From Pigoraptor chileana (taxonomy: Eukaryota; Opisthokonta; Filasterea): a DNA stretch of 25,483 bases. Position numbers and translations under genes: made by a program. Shown here piece by piece: positions 1 through 10,665 of this stretch; position 1 is the first letter of the stretch, and each line of letters opens with the position of its first letter. The stretch covers positions 1 to 25,483 of the forward strand of contig CALSCR010000844.1 in NCBI GenBank assembly GCA_943704495.1, in the 5' to 3' direction. Below the pieces are notes generated by a model. That model was given only the letters and a program-made list of their open reading frames with translations. It was not told the origin of the DNA and did not search any database.

Positions 1-74
<74 letters not shown>
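1..74. repeat. (AC)37 microsatellite at the window edge
   Basis: Perfect AC dinucleotide tract running off the left edge. It probably lies in an intron of the RIMOC1-like gene, because an acceptor follows at 176/177 and the missing N-terminal exons must lie further left. The other window end is also an AC tract, which suggests that the sequence stops where repeats could not be assembled. Confidence 0.97.
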
Positions 75-76
<2 letters not shown>

Positions 77-176
77 CGAACCCCCGAAATATTCACAAAC
101 TCGTCAACTGCTTCGTTGAACACACAATGCTCTCATCATATTGACCATCTGCGTGCACACATCACCGCGCGTACAG

Positions 177-1831
177 GCACTGCTTGACGAGACATTCTTT
201 CACGAAAATGCACTTGTGGAAAAGAGCTTCCCGAGCGAGGAGGACGATCGTTTCAACACACTCATTGACGCACTTGCAAAGCCATCACAGCTGTGCGAGG
301 CATACGTGGCAGCCCTCACAACGGCTTCCCCCGAAACGAAGGTATGCCCTTCATGATGCGTGTGTGTGTATGTGTGTGTGTGTTGTGTGCATGTGCGTGT
401 GTGCGTGTATGTTTGTTTGTTGTAATCTGCATGTATGGGCACATGCGCGTATATACGTTTACGTTTGTGGGTATGCCCGCGTGAATGTGTATATGTATGC
501 GCGATTGTGGTGGTGCGAATCATTGCAAAAGCCATGTGCTGTTGTTGCTCACCCTCGAATCTTCATTGTGAATGCGCGCAAATCGACAGCTGTCGCCCAA
601 GGACGATGTGCGGACACCCACCAACACAGTGTGCGTCTTGGGTGCCGAGATGGCGGAAGTGCTCTTGTGGCGAGTGGGGGCGCTTTTTTACATGTACGGA
701 CACACTGTCGTCAATGACGCCGCGAGAATATCGTCGTTGAAGAAGGAGGTGGGCTTGATGTGCCGTGTGCATGTGTGCGTGTCTGCGTATTGGTTGTGGA
801 ATTGTGGTGGTACGTCTGTTCTCGTATGCATTAAGTTTTTCCTTGCATTGAAAAAGAAACAGCGCACCCCATGTACACTGTGATTGGTGAGCGACAAACA
901 GTAAGTGCGAATGTGCGCATGACCGTTGCATTCACCCGCTGTGCAGTGTCTGGACAGGGGCATTTCCAACTTGGTCACCATGTTGTCCATGCGGTCGGCA
1001 GTCCCAGGAGACCCATTTGAGCGCCCGCCGCCCCCGCAGTCCCCGGAAGACAAACACCAGGTCGAACAGTTTATGCGCGAGGGTGCGTTGCTATTTGCCG
1101 TGATGTTGCAGTGTTTGTTTCTCTGTTTGTCTCTGTTCGGCGTGTGTGCGCTGCGGCTGACTGTCTTACTCTCTTTGTTACGGTGTGGGATGCGGGTACT
1201 TCTTTTGTTGGTGCAGAGGGCGCCAATGCTGATCTTTATCCCAAATCACACTCTCTCACTGGAAAACCATCTACACACATGCAAACACACACACATATGC
1301 ACATATATTGCATACATATGTATATGCACGCACACACACGCACACACACATACGCATATATGTGACACGCACACTCTTTCGCTCCTCACAAACAACAATA
1401 CCAGGCATCATGAGCGATACGCACCTTCTTGCACTTGCATACTGCGGCGAGATGGCCTACTGGCAGTGGAAGCTCTTTGCCAAAGGCACCGATGGTATGG
1501 ATAAGTGATTCATGTCGATTAGATGCGAAAGCAAACACACACACACATACACACACACACACACACACCACACACACACACACACACAGAGGACATAGTT
1601 CAATACCTCGTTTGTCACGCTCATTGTCATGGTGATCGCGTTGTTGTCCATTCCCACTCCTTAACGCTCTTACTACGTGCACGTGACTAATTTTCAGACG
1701 CCGCCCACGCACGTGATGTCGCCATCAAGGCACTGAAAAAGTACATCCGGGTTGTTCACGAGCTTCTCGACGCCATGCAGCAGCACTGGGATACCTCGCG
1801 TCCGTTTCAAATGCTTCAAGAACTGTGTTGA
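177..1831 (+). CDS. RIMOC1: RIMOC1 (C5orf51/UPF0600) homologue, 5' partial
   Basis: Five exons can be joined in frame: 177-341, 590-748, 947-1082, 1405-1494 and 1698-1831 (TGA), giving 227 residues. Acceptors are gtacag, cgacag, gtgcag, accag and ttcag; donors are GTATGC, GTGGGC, GTGCGT and GTATGG. The protein matches human RIMOC1 as I remember it in several blocks: a segment like FFHENALVEKSFP, then LGAEMAEVLLWRVGALFYMY, then GIMSDTHLLALAYCGEMAYW, and a C-terminal ALKKYIRVVHELLD. In animals RIMOC1 binds the MON1-CCZ1 RAB7 exchange factor and supports RAB7 stability and mitophagy. That role is known for the family, not shown here. Human RIMOC1 is about 290 residues, so roughly 60 N-terminal residues should be encoded left of the window. 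Three of the four introns carry TG/AC tracts. Exon boundaries are by eye; the 177 boundary is the least certain. Confidence 0.8.
1273..1374. repeat. Intronic AC/AT-rich microsatellite
   Basis: Interrupted AC and ATAT repeats in intron 3 of the RIMOC1-like gene, ending about 30 bases before the acceptor at 1404. A TG-rich counterpart lies at 357-411 directly after the donor of intron 1. Confidence 0.9.
1534..1588. repeat. Intronic (AC)n microsatellite
   Basis: Nearly perfect AC tract in intron 4 of the RIMOC1-like gene, between the donor at 1495 and the acceptor at 1697. Confidence 0.92.
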
Positions 1832-2475
1832 GGGACTGTGCTGAGGGCTCAAGTTTTACGAAGTGAATTGTACACACTCCATTCCCATTCAGTGCCTCAC
1901 TCCTGTGGCACGTTCTGCTGTCAGCCACACGAATGAGCAATACAAACCTTCAATAAGCACGCGACTACATATGACAGCGATATGGCCCAGTCACCCATTA
2001 TAAGCCTGCACCAATTGAGTTGCCTGTGTGGTCCGAGATCCCCCCAAATTGTGTGAATTGAGCATTAATGTAGGTGTAAGGCTTGCAACCAAATGCACTG
2101 GCTTAGCAGACTGTGGCTATCTGAAAGAGTTTTGTGATGGAGTGCTGATTGCGGAGCACTGCAACACATCACTCTACACACACACGCAGTAGGCAACACA
2201 CATGCCACAAACCAAAACTGACAGGATGAGTGAAGGTCGGTGTATTTTGGCATGGAATACGTCCACTCCTATGCAGAACACAGTCCACCAACAGCCACAC
2301 ACACACGGAACGGTATACCTCCAACAACAAACAAACAACAAACGCACCGCACGCCCAAACGCCAACGCCCACGCAGCCCCGCCATACGCAAAACACATCA
2401 AAAACACAATCAGCAATCGCGGCAAAGCTGACGCCGTTTCACAGACGGCACATCACATGGGCCCTCCCGCCTCAT
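1832..2475. other. Intergenic region between convergent genes
   Basis: About 640 bases between the stop of the RIMOC1-like gene and the stop of the YxxP/SH3 gene, so it should hold two 3' untranslated regions facing each other. It is rich in short CA/AAC runs around 2290-2400. No clear AATAAA was seen for either gene, and no ORF looks coding. Confidence 0.6.
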
Positions 2476-5400
2476 TCAATCCGCGCTTTCATAGATGGGA
2501 TCTTCGTCAGCGTCTTCTACTACCGCAGCCTCCCCAATGTCGTCGTAAATCTCTTCCTCAAACTCGGGTTCCTCCGCGACAGTTGGCCGTCCTGCATGCT
2601 TGATCGACGCATAGTTGTCGTCTTCCTCCTCCTCGTCCTCGTCCGCAATGGGCGCCGTAACAGAAGCAGCTGCAGCAGTAACAGCGGCGGCGGCAGCAGC
2701 GTTCTGCAATTCCTTGGTGCGCTTTGCCTCCTCCATCATTCGCTTACGCACGGCGTCGGCGTCCATGGCAACAAGCGCAGACGGAACAAAACCGGCCTGC
2801 CCTTTCGCGTTTGTTGCAAGCCACGTGCCGCGCGGGCACTCCGGCCCAATGTTCATAATTGTCAGTGTTTCGTTGAAGTCAAACATGAGGTGGTCGCTGT
2901 CCGAGGGACGGTACACCTGTCGCCCCACAACAACAGAGACGACTGTCGGCGAACGCGCAAGAAGATCGGCGACGGTGTTCTTGTGCTTCGAATCGGATCC
3001 CTTGAACAGCTTTTTGAAGCTGAGGGGAATCGCAGACGACCGCTTGTCCTTGTCCTTCGTCGCAATCCCGGCGGGATAGCTGCGCGTCGCGGATGGAGAC
3101 CCTCCAGGGGCAGACGCATCCGCCGACGCCAACACCGCGCCGGAGTCGATGCCCACAATTGTATGCGGGCGCGACGAGGGCACCGATGCTTCAACAAAAC
3201 TACTTTCCCGCGGCGCCGACGACGCAGGCAGTGGTGGCGGGTTGCTTGCACTGTGCGCATTGCCTGGCTGAAGTGTGTGCGCTGTCTGTGGCGTGGACCC
3301 ACCGCGCGGAGATGTCGGCACTGGCGGAGGTGCGCCTGCGTTCTTCAGTGCCTGCAGAAGCGGTGAGCGCATATGTGCGGGTGAAACGTCTGCTGCTGTC
3401 GCTGCGACTTCTTCCTCTGATTCCTCTTCGGCGACGAGAGGCTCGTTGGCGGTTTCATCAAATTCGTCGTCATCATTGGCGTCCGTTTCCGCGGTTTGCA
3501 TTTGTGGGGACGGAACCTGCCGTTACACGTTATGCACAATTGGGTGCGATTCATTAGTGGGGCGTCGATTGAACCAAAAATCAAAAACGAAAAGTAAAGG
3601 GGGAAAGAAACGAAAAAAGAAGAAAAAGAAACGAATAAAGTCGACGGATTAATGAAGGAGGATTTGATGGCGGAGCATTACAGAAATGGAGCCAACTAAT
3701 GTAATCACCATATCACGTGACATTAGCGACAAAACACTCACGCTGCTTGCCTGTGTTGGAATTGCCGGTGCTGCGGGGTGCGCCACGCCAATAGTTACAG
3801 AAGTAACAGTAGTTGGTGTCATACTCGGTGGGCGATGCGATATATTTGTGGCCGCAGGAGTGACGATGGCGGGGGCAGTGGGAGCAGTGGGGGCAATGGG
3901 GGCAACCGGAGCCACAGGGGGCGCGATGGGGACTGGGAGCACGGCACCGGGCACAAAAAACCTCGAGTCTAGCTTCCCAGGCGGCCTGCCAACGGTGCTC
4001 GCCGGCCGTCCATCTTCTGCCATCTCTTTCGAGGCAGGTGCGGCGGGCGGCGCCACAGTAAACGCACGCATGACACCCGACGGCGGCCTCGAGACAGCAC
4101 CGCCGGCACTAAGTGTTGTACGAGCAATGCTGTCGCTCTCAGCAGTGGGGACCTTTAGTTCAGAATGTGTGGACTGCGCGTCTGTCACTCGAGTTGCTAA
4201 GGTTACATCCACAGTGGGAGGTCGTTGCGAATCGTCGGCAGTGCGTTGCCCGTCTTTGTCTCCCAATGACAACGAATCCGCAGCCGCAGGGACGACGCTC
4301 GCCGCAACGGGATGTGGCTGTTCACCGGGAATAGCGGACTTGGACACCGGTTTTGAGCGCGAGTTTGGACGGAGCGGACGCACAGCATTTGCGGATTTCG
4401 TTGGGAGTGCAAAGACACCGTCCCCCACCGCCTGCGACACACCCGCAGGCGTCCACGTGATCACCACACGCGACGGCTCAGACTGGGACGCCGGCCGCGA
4501 TGCCGTAGGGACGTAACTGTGACGCATATTGTTCGTCACATCGGCGTCAGTGTGCGTCATTTGGGCCACTGGCGACGCAACCGCACCCACGGCAGTCTTC
4601 GTATCTCCATGGCCGCTAATGTCTGCTGTATCCACAGCACTGTCGACCGGCTGTTCTTCGGTCGGTGCTTCGTGAGAAACATCCACGGTCGCATCCACAC
4701 ATACGTTCGTGTGCCTCGACACAGCAAGAGCCTCGCTATTCACACTCTCTTCAATACGACCAGCCCCATCAACAGACGCTGACGAATCCTCTGCACTAAA
4801 ACTCTTGCTTGGCACCGGCTCCGCGATTGCAGCACGTGACGCCTCCTGTGCATCATCTTCATCTGTCGTTACTGTCGGTTGTTGGCAGTCACTCGACGAC
4901 TCCACATGTGCATCTGAAGCAAGCGAACCAATCGCAGACGAATCGGCCGCCTCCTTCATAGTGCTGTCATTCTGCGTTGGTGCGGCGTCAAATGACGTCG
5001 TGTAATAGTCACAAACGACCTCCTCGGGTCCGTCGTCAAATGTCGTAACAGCCGCAGGTTCCACGATATGGACGCCAGCGGTCTCTTCAGGCTCAATATG
5101 GGCATCCGCACTCCATTCAGGCGCAGCGGATTCCTCGATTTGGATGCCAGCAGCGTCTTCAGGCTCAACATGGGCGTCTGCAGTCCACTTCGGCTCGGTA
5201 TGGTCTTCGGCAGGTTCAGCAGCAGTCCCTTCAGGGACGGTGGGTTTCTCAATATGGACGTGAGGGGGCTCTTCAGGCTCGATATGGGCATCCTCAGTCT
5301 CTTCAAGCGGGGCGGGTTCCTCGATATGGACGTCCGCATCGACGGCGCTGTCCGCTTCAACCACTCGCGAATCAGTCGCGACAACCGTGCCATTCTCATC

Positions 5401-8400
5401 CGCCGCGTTGGAAGATTCCAGTGTAACAAATGCCACCTCGGAAGAATCGGACGTAACAACCGGCACTTCGGTCGGGACACTCTCATTGTATGACGAAGAA
5501 ACGACTTCGGTTCCGCGGGCAGACACATGGCTGATCGTCCCAACCGACGGATCAACCACCGCGACGTCGTGTTCGTACGCAGCCACAGTCGATGAGTCAA
5601 GTGATTCTGTTGGCGATGCATCCACACGCTCGACTGTGGCGTCATCATCGTAGGCGTCGCTGTCCACATGCACACTCTTCCTCTGCGGCGCAAGATGCGC
5701 TGGCTTTGGCCTGATCGGCGGTCGCGAGCCCGGTCGCTTCGGCGCGGCAAGGGCGTTCGCCGCCTGCTTTGCTGTCAGAGGCCGCCCACCTTCAATGGTG
5801 GGACGACGCGGAACAACAGACACGCCGGTCACGGGACGCGCGACGTTGGATTGTGTGTCGCTGCTAGAGTTCGACGCGCGCCTTTCCGTGGAAGTGGTTT
5901 CTCCAGACAACGACTCGGAGCGGCCACGTGGAGATAGTCCCGCTGGTTGAGCCGGATTGCTCTCGCTGCGTTCTTTTCGAACGGGAATCTTGCTCGATTG
6001 AGTGGACGACGGAGGAGGTGCGATGGTTGGAGTCGACGCCGACGTCGACACCGGTGTGCCAGACGACGACGGGAGGGGTACCATGGGCTTTTTTTTGTGC
6101 ACTGGAGCAGCTGTCACGTGGTGCTCTGGCGTCACTGGGACGGCGGCTGCCGGCTGCGTCTGAGGCTGAGATAATGTCGTTGTCGACAGCACTTGAGCCT
6201 GAGATGACGCAGCCGCAGTGTTGCTCTCCCGGCGCACTGCAGACACTGGAATAGCACTCTGCTTAGTGAGCCGTGTCGTGCGTTCCCGGATGTGCGGCGA
6301 GTCCTCCCTTGGCGACAATGGTGGTTGTTGTTGCTGTGGTGATGGCTGTTGTTGCTCGTACGACCCTCTTCTCTCCTCCGGCACAGGCTCAGTGAGCGAG
6401 CTGGTCCTCCGCACACGCACAGCATCGTCGTTGGGGTCCGGTAGTGTCAGCGAGTTTGTTCGCACAGAGGGAGCAGAGTCATTTGCCGGTAAAGCAGCGG
6501 GTAAGCTATCGTTTTCGGTGGACATTTTGCGAAGCAGTGTAGCGACATACTCTTTCGACGGTTTTCGTTCGACAGAGCTGTCAGCGTCCACGGATGGATG
6601 ACGGACAATGGCGTATGGCGACTGCACGCTGCCGTCATCATCTGTACCCGTCCCACCCGCGTGTGACACGGTGGTGACGGAAATATATCCCACTGGGGAT
6701 GCCGTCTCCACGATAACGCCAATGCGCCCTTGGTCTGACGGCCTCCGCGGCAAATTCGTCGACGCCAGAGTGTCGGGAAGCACATACACGTCACTCACGC
6801 GATCGTTCATTCCCTGGGGAAGTGCAGCGAGAGCGGCCGCAGCAACGTCCTCTGGCACTGCGTACGTGTCGCTCACTCGCACAGAGGGACCGGAGGGAAG
6901 CGTACGAAGTGCAGCCGCTGCAGCATCCTCCGGGATTGCATACCTCTCACTCACCCTCTCGGCGGGTCCGTCGGGCAGGCGAGACAGGGCGAATGCAACA
7001 TCCTCCGGGGTGGCATACAAGTCACTCACACGCTCGGTGGGTCCACTGGGCAATGCCGCAAGCGCGGCAGCGGCAGCGTCGTCGGGAATGGCGTACTTTT
7101 CGCTGACGCGCTCGTTCGGTCCGTCGCGGAGGTGTGCGAGTGCGACGGCGACATCATCCGGGGTGGCATACATATCACTGATGCGGTCGGCGACGGCATT
7201 GGCGGGTATTTTCGATAGCACTGCGGCCACATCGGCTTCAGAAATGGCTGCGCCAGTTGACCCCTTTTTGACACCCGGTTTGGGCTCATCCGAAGCTCGC
7301 CTTCCCGCGGCAAGGGGCTGCGGAATGTCATATACTTCCTCCTCATAGGCGGGTTGCGAGCTCTGCGTCTGGTATGGAGACGACGTCAGCGATATAGTCT
7401 CGCTCGAGCGCTTCCTCATCTGCTGCATAGAGGGCAACATGGGCGCGAGGGGACTCCCGTAACCCGGCGATGGGCTGCTCAGCGCCGCAGATGTCGCGTC
7501 CACCGGCGGCACAGGCGCAGGTATTTTCGGATAGGATATGCTCTGGGGCCTCGCGTGGGAGGGCACCTGAGGCGACGGAATCTTCGGGTATGCAATACTG
7601 TTGGGGCGTGCAACCGTGGCGGATTGCGGGGATGCTTGGGACGGAGGTAGGGGCAGCGGAGCCATTTTTACACTAGGTGGGCGTCCCGTGGATGCATTCA
7701 CGCCGACTGACGCCGACGCCGACGCCGACGCCGGCGGCTCCGGGGCGGAGATGGACGGATACGCAGCGCTCAGTCGCCCAGGGTTGACGGCGCGCTGTGG
7801 TTTTGCCTGCGGAATATCGTACACCTCGTCGTCTTCTTCAGCATCCTCCGTTGGGACCGGCGCGGCTATTATGGCGGACGGAATCCTTGGACGTGGCATT
7901 GAAGAACTATTCTGTTGTTGCTGGGTCGCCTGCGGCATGTGATAGAGGTCTCCGTCATCGTCGTCAGCGTTGGAATCGCCACGCGTCAAGGACGATTGAT
8001 GAGCAACACCACTGGCCCTCACTGGCGGAGATGCAACAGACACTGGCGGAGATGCAACAGACACTGGACGAATGGGAGGCTTTGAGACTGACATTGGGCG
8101 TGTTATCGGTTTCGAGGCGGGCATCTCGTACGTGTCGCCGTCAGTTGGTTGTGAGTTTGTAGGAGCAGCTGGCGGCGCTTGTCGAGCGTTTTGGAGTGCC
8201 GCCGACAACGAGCGACCACTGGACGACAGTGCCTGCGGAATATCATACACTTCCTCGTCGTCCTCATTGTTGGCACCTGCTTCCACTGATTCACCCTCGC
8301 AATTCTGCGCGTGATGCGCGGCGGCGTCACTGGCGCCGTCACTGGCGTATCCATCCACCGGCCCGTCATCCCACTCGTCCACCCAGTTTGAGCTTTCATC

Positions 8401-8595
8401 AAGCGAAGGGGCGCGTTGTGCTTCAGTGTGTGGCTGGCTGACATCAGCCTGCGCTTCAAAAGTGGACTTTCTTCGACCAAAAAAAGAGCTCTTTGGCCGC
8501 GCACTTGGAGATGGCGGCCCAGATTCTTCAGTGGACACCAAATCAGATTTGCTCCCTTTGCCGCTCCGACTAAGCGACGAGAACAGTTTGCTCAT
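2476..8595 (-). CDS. Multi-YxxP docking protein with C-terminal SH3 domain
   Basis: Two exons: 8595-3742 (1618 codons) and 3516-2476. The intron starts GTGAGT, ends GGCAG, has CTAATGA about 30-40 bases before the acceptor, and joins two phase-0 ends, giving 1964 residues. The N-terminus is basic and Ser-rich. YxxP motifs number eleven: YDIP three times in an acidic [DE]EVYDIPQ context (first at Y117), YEMP, YHMP, then six in a tandem array at residues 471-623. Proline-rich segments follow (duplicated SIxYPKIP, RPPIRPKP), with many RRxS sites (RRTSS, RRGSY, RRESN, RRASN) and an acidic HIEPEE-type repeat at about 1085-1182. An SH3-like domain lies at about 1810-1869, with a VYRPSDSD start, one Trp in GTW and a GFVPSALV end. 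The acidic tail has YASI, YDDI and YESA. YxxP is the classical Crk SH2 ligand once phosphorylated. I infer a tyrosine-phosphorylated scaffold, functionally like p130Cas but with the domain order reversed. No enzyme or membrane segment is visible. Orthology to Cas is not claimed. Confidence 0.85.
2764..2940 (-). other. Divergent SH3 domain in the YxxP protein
   Basis: About 60 codons of exon 2. The segment follows the SH3 pattern: a VYRPS segment in place of ALYDY, an acidic RT-loop-like SDSDHLMFDFNE, a hydrophobic TLTIMNI strand, a single Trp where most SH3 domains have WW, then GQAGFVPSALV in place of G-FPSNYV. The Tyr of ALYDY partly remains, but the SNY Tyr is replaced. Ligand binding may therefore be altered. 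Fold assignment is by pattern only. Confidence 0.7.
5050..5340 (-). repeat. Acidic HIEPEE-type tandem protein repeat
   Basis: About 97 codons within exon 1 of the YxxP gene encode imperfect repeats of roughly 24 residues. They alternate a V-H-I-E-[EK]-P segment with a D-A-H-[IV]-E-P-E-[ED] segment. Most residues are Glu, Ala, Pro and His. The function is unknown; it may be a flexible acidic spacer. Confidence 0.8.
6727..7185 (-). repeat. Six tandem 25/26-residue YxxP repeats
   Basis: The 459 bases encode six consecutive units of 25, 26, 25, 26, 26 and 25 residues. Each begins R-[VI]-S-[DE]-x-Y and carries YATP, YAIP, YATP, YAIP, YAVP and YVLP in order. Units 1 and 3 share the YATP-[DE]-DVA form and units 2 and 4 the YAIP-[DE]-DAAAAAL form, so a two-unit block of 51 residues was probably duplicated. 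The last unit is degenerate after its Tyr motif. A half unit (DVAAVLSKIP) precedes the array. Confidence 0.95.
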
Positions 8596-9433
8596 CTTTG
8601 CGAATCGTTATCAATCAGGTTGAGCAGAACATCGAATAGGAAGGCACTGATAGGGCATCCAATAAACCGGGACCACTGAAGTTGCGTGCAACAGTGACAC
8701 GTTCTACGAGCAAGCCATCCTGCGTAAACAATAAGTGTTTGCGAACGGAAAAAGTAGTTCCAGCGCACACGTGTGATGGGTGACACTGACCCTTCTGCCT
8801 ATACGATCAATGCGCAAGCGTTACGCGGACATGCGAACATGGACAGCTTCGTACACTACTTCTGTCGTTTCAGTGTGGTTGATCGTTGATCCGCTGCACA
8901 AATATCGCCGCTTATGTGCGCCTTTGTTTATAGAAGCCGGGTTGGCGTTCGGTATCAATCCTACTAAATATCGCCTTTATGGGTGTATTCATTTGTATGG
9001 ATTAAGTATACGACGTGTATTCCACAAAGCAAATAATTATGTCATTAAATATTATAGTTTTGTATTGAGCTTCTTCCTTGAATATTTCTACGTGAAGTTT
9101 GTTGGTAATGAGGTGCACCGAGCATCCCTATGCTGTCCTCGGTAGGAGCTGTATGCAATACCAATTTCTTCGATTTAGTCTGAGCATACGGGGTGCGACA
9201 TAATTTTCTTAATCTGATGCTCCTGTACCATTTTCACAGAAATAGCGCACTCATGTTCAATCTAATTTGTCGAGACAATTTCAGTATGCACGCTGCACTG
9301 ACAGTGCTGTCCGTGCCGTATGATAGCCGTTATAAATCGGAAAAGATACATACATATGCGCATGCATTTGTATGACAATAAGGACAAAAAAGCTTGTGTC
9401 TTTCCCCGGTTTATCATATAGAACGTCGTTAAA
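8596..9433. promoter_or_regulatory. Divergent intergenic region (YxxP gene / NDUFB7)
   Basis: About 840 bases separate the two divergent start codons, so promoters of both genes should lie here. It is distinctly AT-rich between 8990 and 9430 compared with the flanking genes. No TATA box, repeat or conserved motif stands out. A 121-codon plus-strand ORF from 8780 has no recognisable domain or coding-like composition and is left out. Confidence 0.5.
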
Positions 9434-10665
9434 ATGGCGGAGCACAAGCGCGGTGAGTGTGGAGGGCAGACTGCGTATTCACCGTCGATTACGCATATAA
9501 CTGTATTTGAATCAGCACGAAATAGCTGAGAAGAAACTCTCGAAATCTACGCTTGTGTTGCAACGTTTATAAGTTGCGATTGGAGTGTAATATCTCAGCG
9601 TCCCAACATTGTGCTATTGACTGAATTGAGTATGAGAACTGGCTGTTTGCTGCTGCTGCGTCTAAGTATGCGATGGGGTATTACTGTTCCTAGTCTGTGA
9701 AGAGAGGTTCGATGATTTCTCGTCCTTTCTTCTTACTTATCTCTCCGTCGCGGGCTCCTTTTTTATGGTATTTGGCGTGAACACTCGTGCGTGACTTCCT
9801 GTGATTTCCCGTCAGTTTGATCTGGTCCTTCTTGTGTACTGCATTTAACTAATATCGCCACTTGATGCCACACACTTTATGCCGCACACAGAGGTGCGCT
9901 TTACAGAGAAGGAGATGGACGACCTTCATATCGCGCACGCATGGCGGGACAATTGCGTGCATCTTCTTGTTCCCCTCAACAATTGCCGTCGCGAAAACTA
10001 TTATCTTCCCTGGCGGTGCAGCCATGAGCGCCACGCCTACGACAAGTGCCAGTATGAAGAGTGAGTTACAAGGGTGCTCTCTTCTCGCTCTGGAGGAGTG
10101 TCGCAAATTGGTATAAAATTGCTGCTCTCACATACCAAGTGTTTTGTTTGTGTTATTGTGTTTGTTGTGGGATTCCGTGCATTTTTTCTTCTTGCTCATG
10201 TGCGTGTGGTGTGTGTGTGAGTGTGTGTGTGGGTGGGTGTTTGTGTGTGCGAGTAGGTGCTTGTCTGATTGTGTGCGAGTGCCCACTGAGAGTGTGTGTA
10301 CCTGGGTGAATGCATGCTCAATTCCTTCTCTCTTGGCGGGAATGTATTCATCGAAATATCGAAACTGACGATAATGCTGAATGCCGTCTAAATTGATCTT
10401 CCATTTACCACATTTTCCTTAGTAGTACGCCTCTGTGTGCTGTTGTGGAATTTGTAATTACCTTTTTGAACCTTTTTTCTTCTTTGTGCGATAATTTAAA
10501 AACGAATGGTGGCTGTTTCGCGAAAGTGGAGTCCTTGAGCAGAGCGCCGAAGACGCTAACTTGATTCCTACATCTCTATACTCAAATTGCAGGTATCTTG
10601 AGCGCATGAAGGAGGCTAAGCGACAAAAAGCAATCAAATCTCTCGCTGATGCAAAGCAGTCCTGA
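9434..10665 (+). CDS. NDUFB7: Complex I subunit NDUFB7 (B18)
   Basis: Three exons are proposed: 9434-9452, 9892-10060 and 10593-10665 (TGA), 86 residues. The first encodes only MAEHKR plus one base. It has an AAAATGG start, a GTGAGT donor, and ACTAAT about 40 bases before the acceptor cacag at 9891. Intron 2 starts GTGAGT, has GCTAACT about 36 bases before AG and ends TTGCAG. The product has the twin CX9C pairs of the family, C28/C38 and C49/C59, around LPWRCSHERHAYDKCQYEE, then a basic helix, YLERMKEAKRQK. NDUFB7 is a structural complex I subunit on the intermembrane-space side; its disulfides are made by the Mia40 route. The length resembles the shorter plant and fungal forms; human NDUFB7 is longer at both ends and N-myristoylated, and no MG start is seen here. 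An alternative start is ATG 9879, reading MPHTEVRF, without exon 1. Confidence 0.9.
10201..10260. repeat. Intronic TG-rich microsatellite
   Basis: Interrupted TG/GGTG tract in intron 2 of NDUFB7, about 140 bases after the donor. Confidence 0.85.

Noticed and set aside
184-717. Long ORFs across the TG-rich tract
   Set aside because: They arise from stop-free dinucleotide repeats; the supported exons in this area use other boundaries.
2230-3366. 378-codon plus-strand ORF
   Set aside because: Antisense to exon 2 of the YxxP/SH3 gene; Arg- and Cys-rich shadow of the GC-biased coding strand with no domain.
3649-3741. C-terminal extension of exon 1 as the real protein end
   Set aside because: A perfect donor, branch point and acceptor join exon 1 in phase to the SH3-bearing exon, so this stretch is taken as intron.
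3686-4516. 276-codon plus-strand ORF rich in Gly, Ala and Thr
   Set aside because: Antisense shadow of exon 1 of the YxxP gene; repeats mirror the Pro/Ala/Val codons opposite.
6727-7185. Regular repeat array as a possible CRISPR or satellite
   Set aside because: The units are coding, drift at the third codon position and keep frame; the organism is eukaryotic.
8780-9145. 121-codon plus-strand ORF in the divergent spacer
   Set aside because: AT-rich, no recognisable motif, and codon composition unlike the neighbouring genes.
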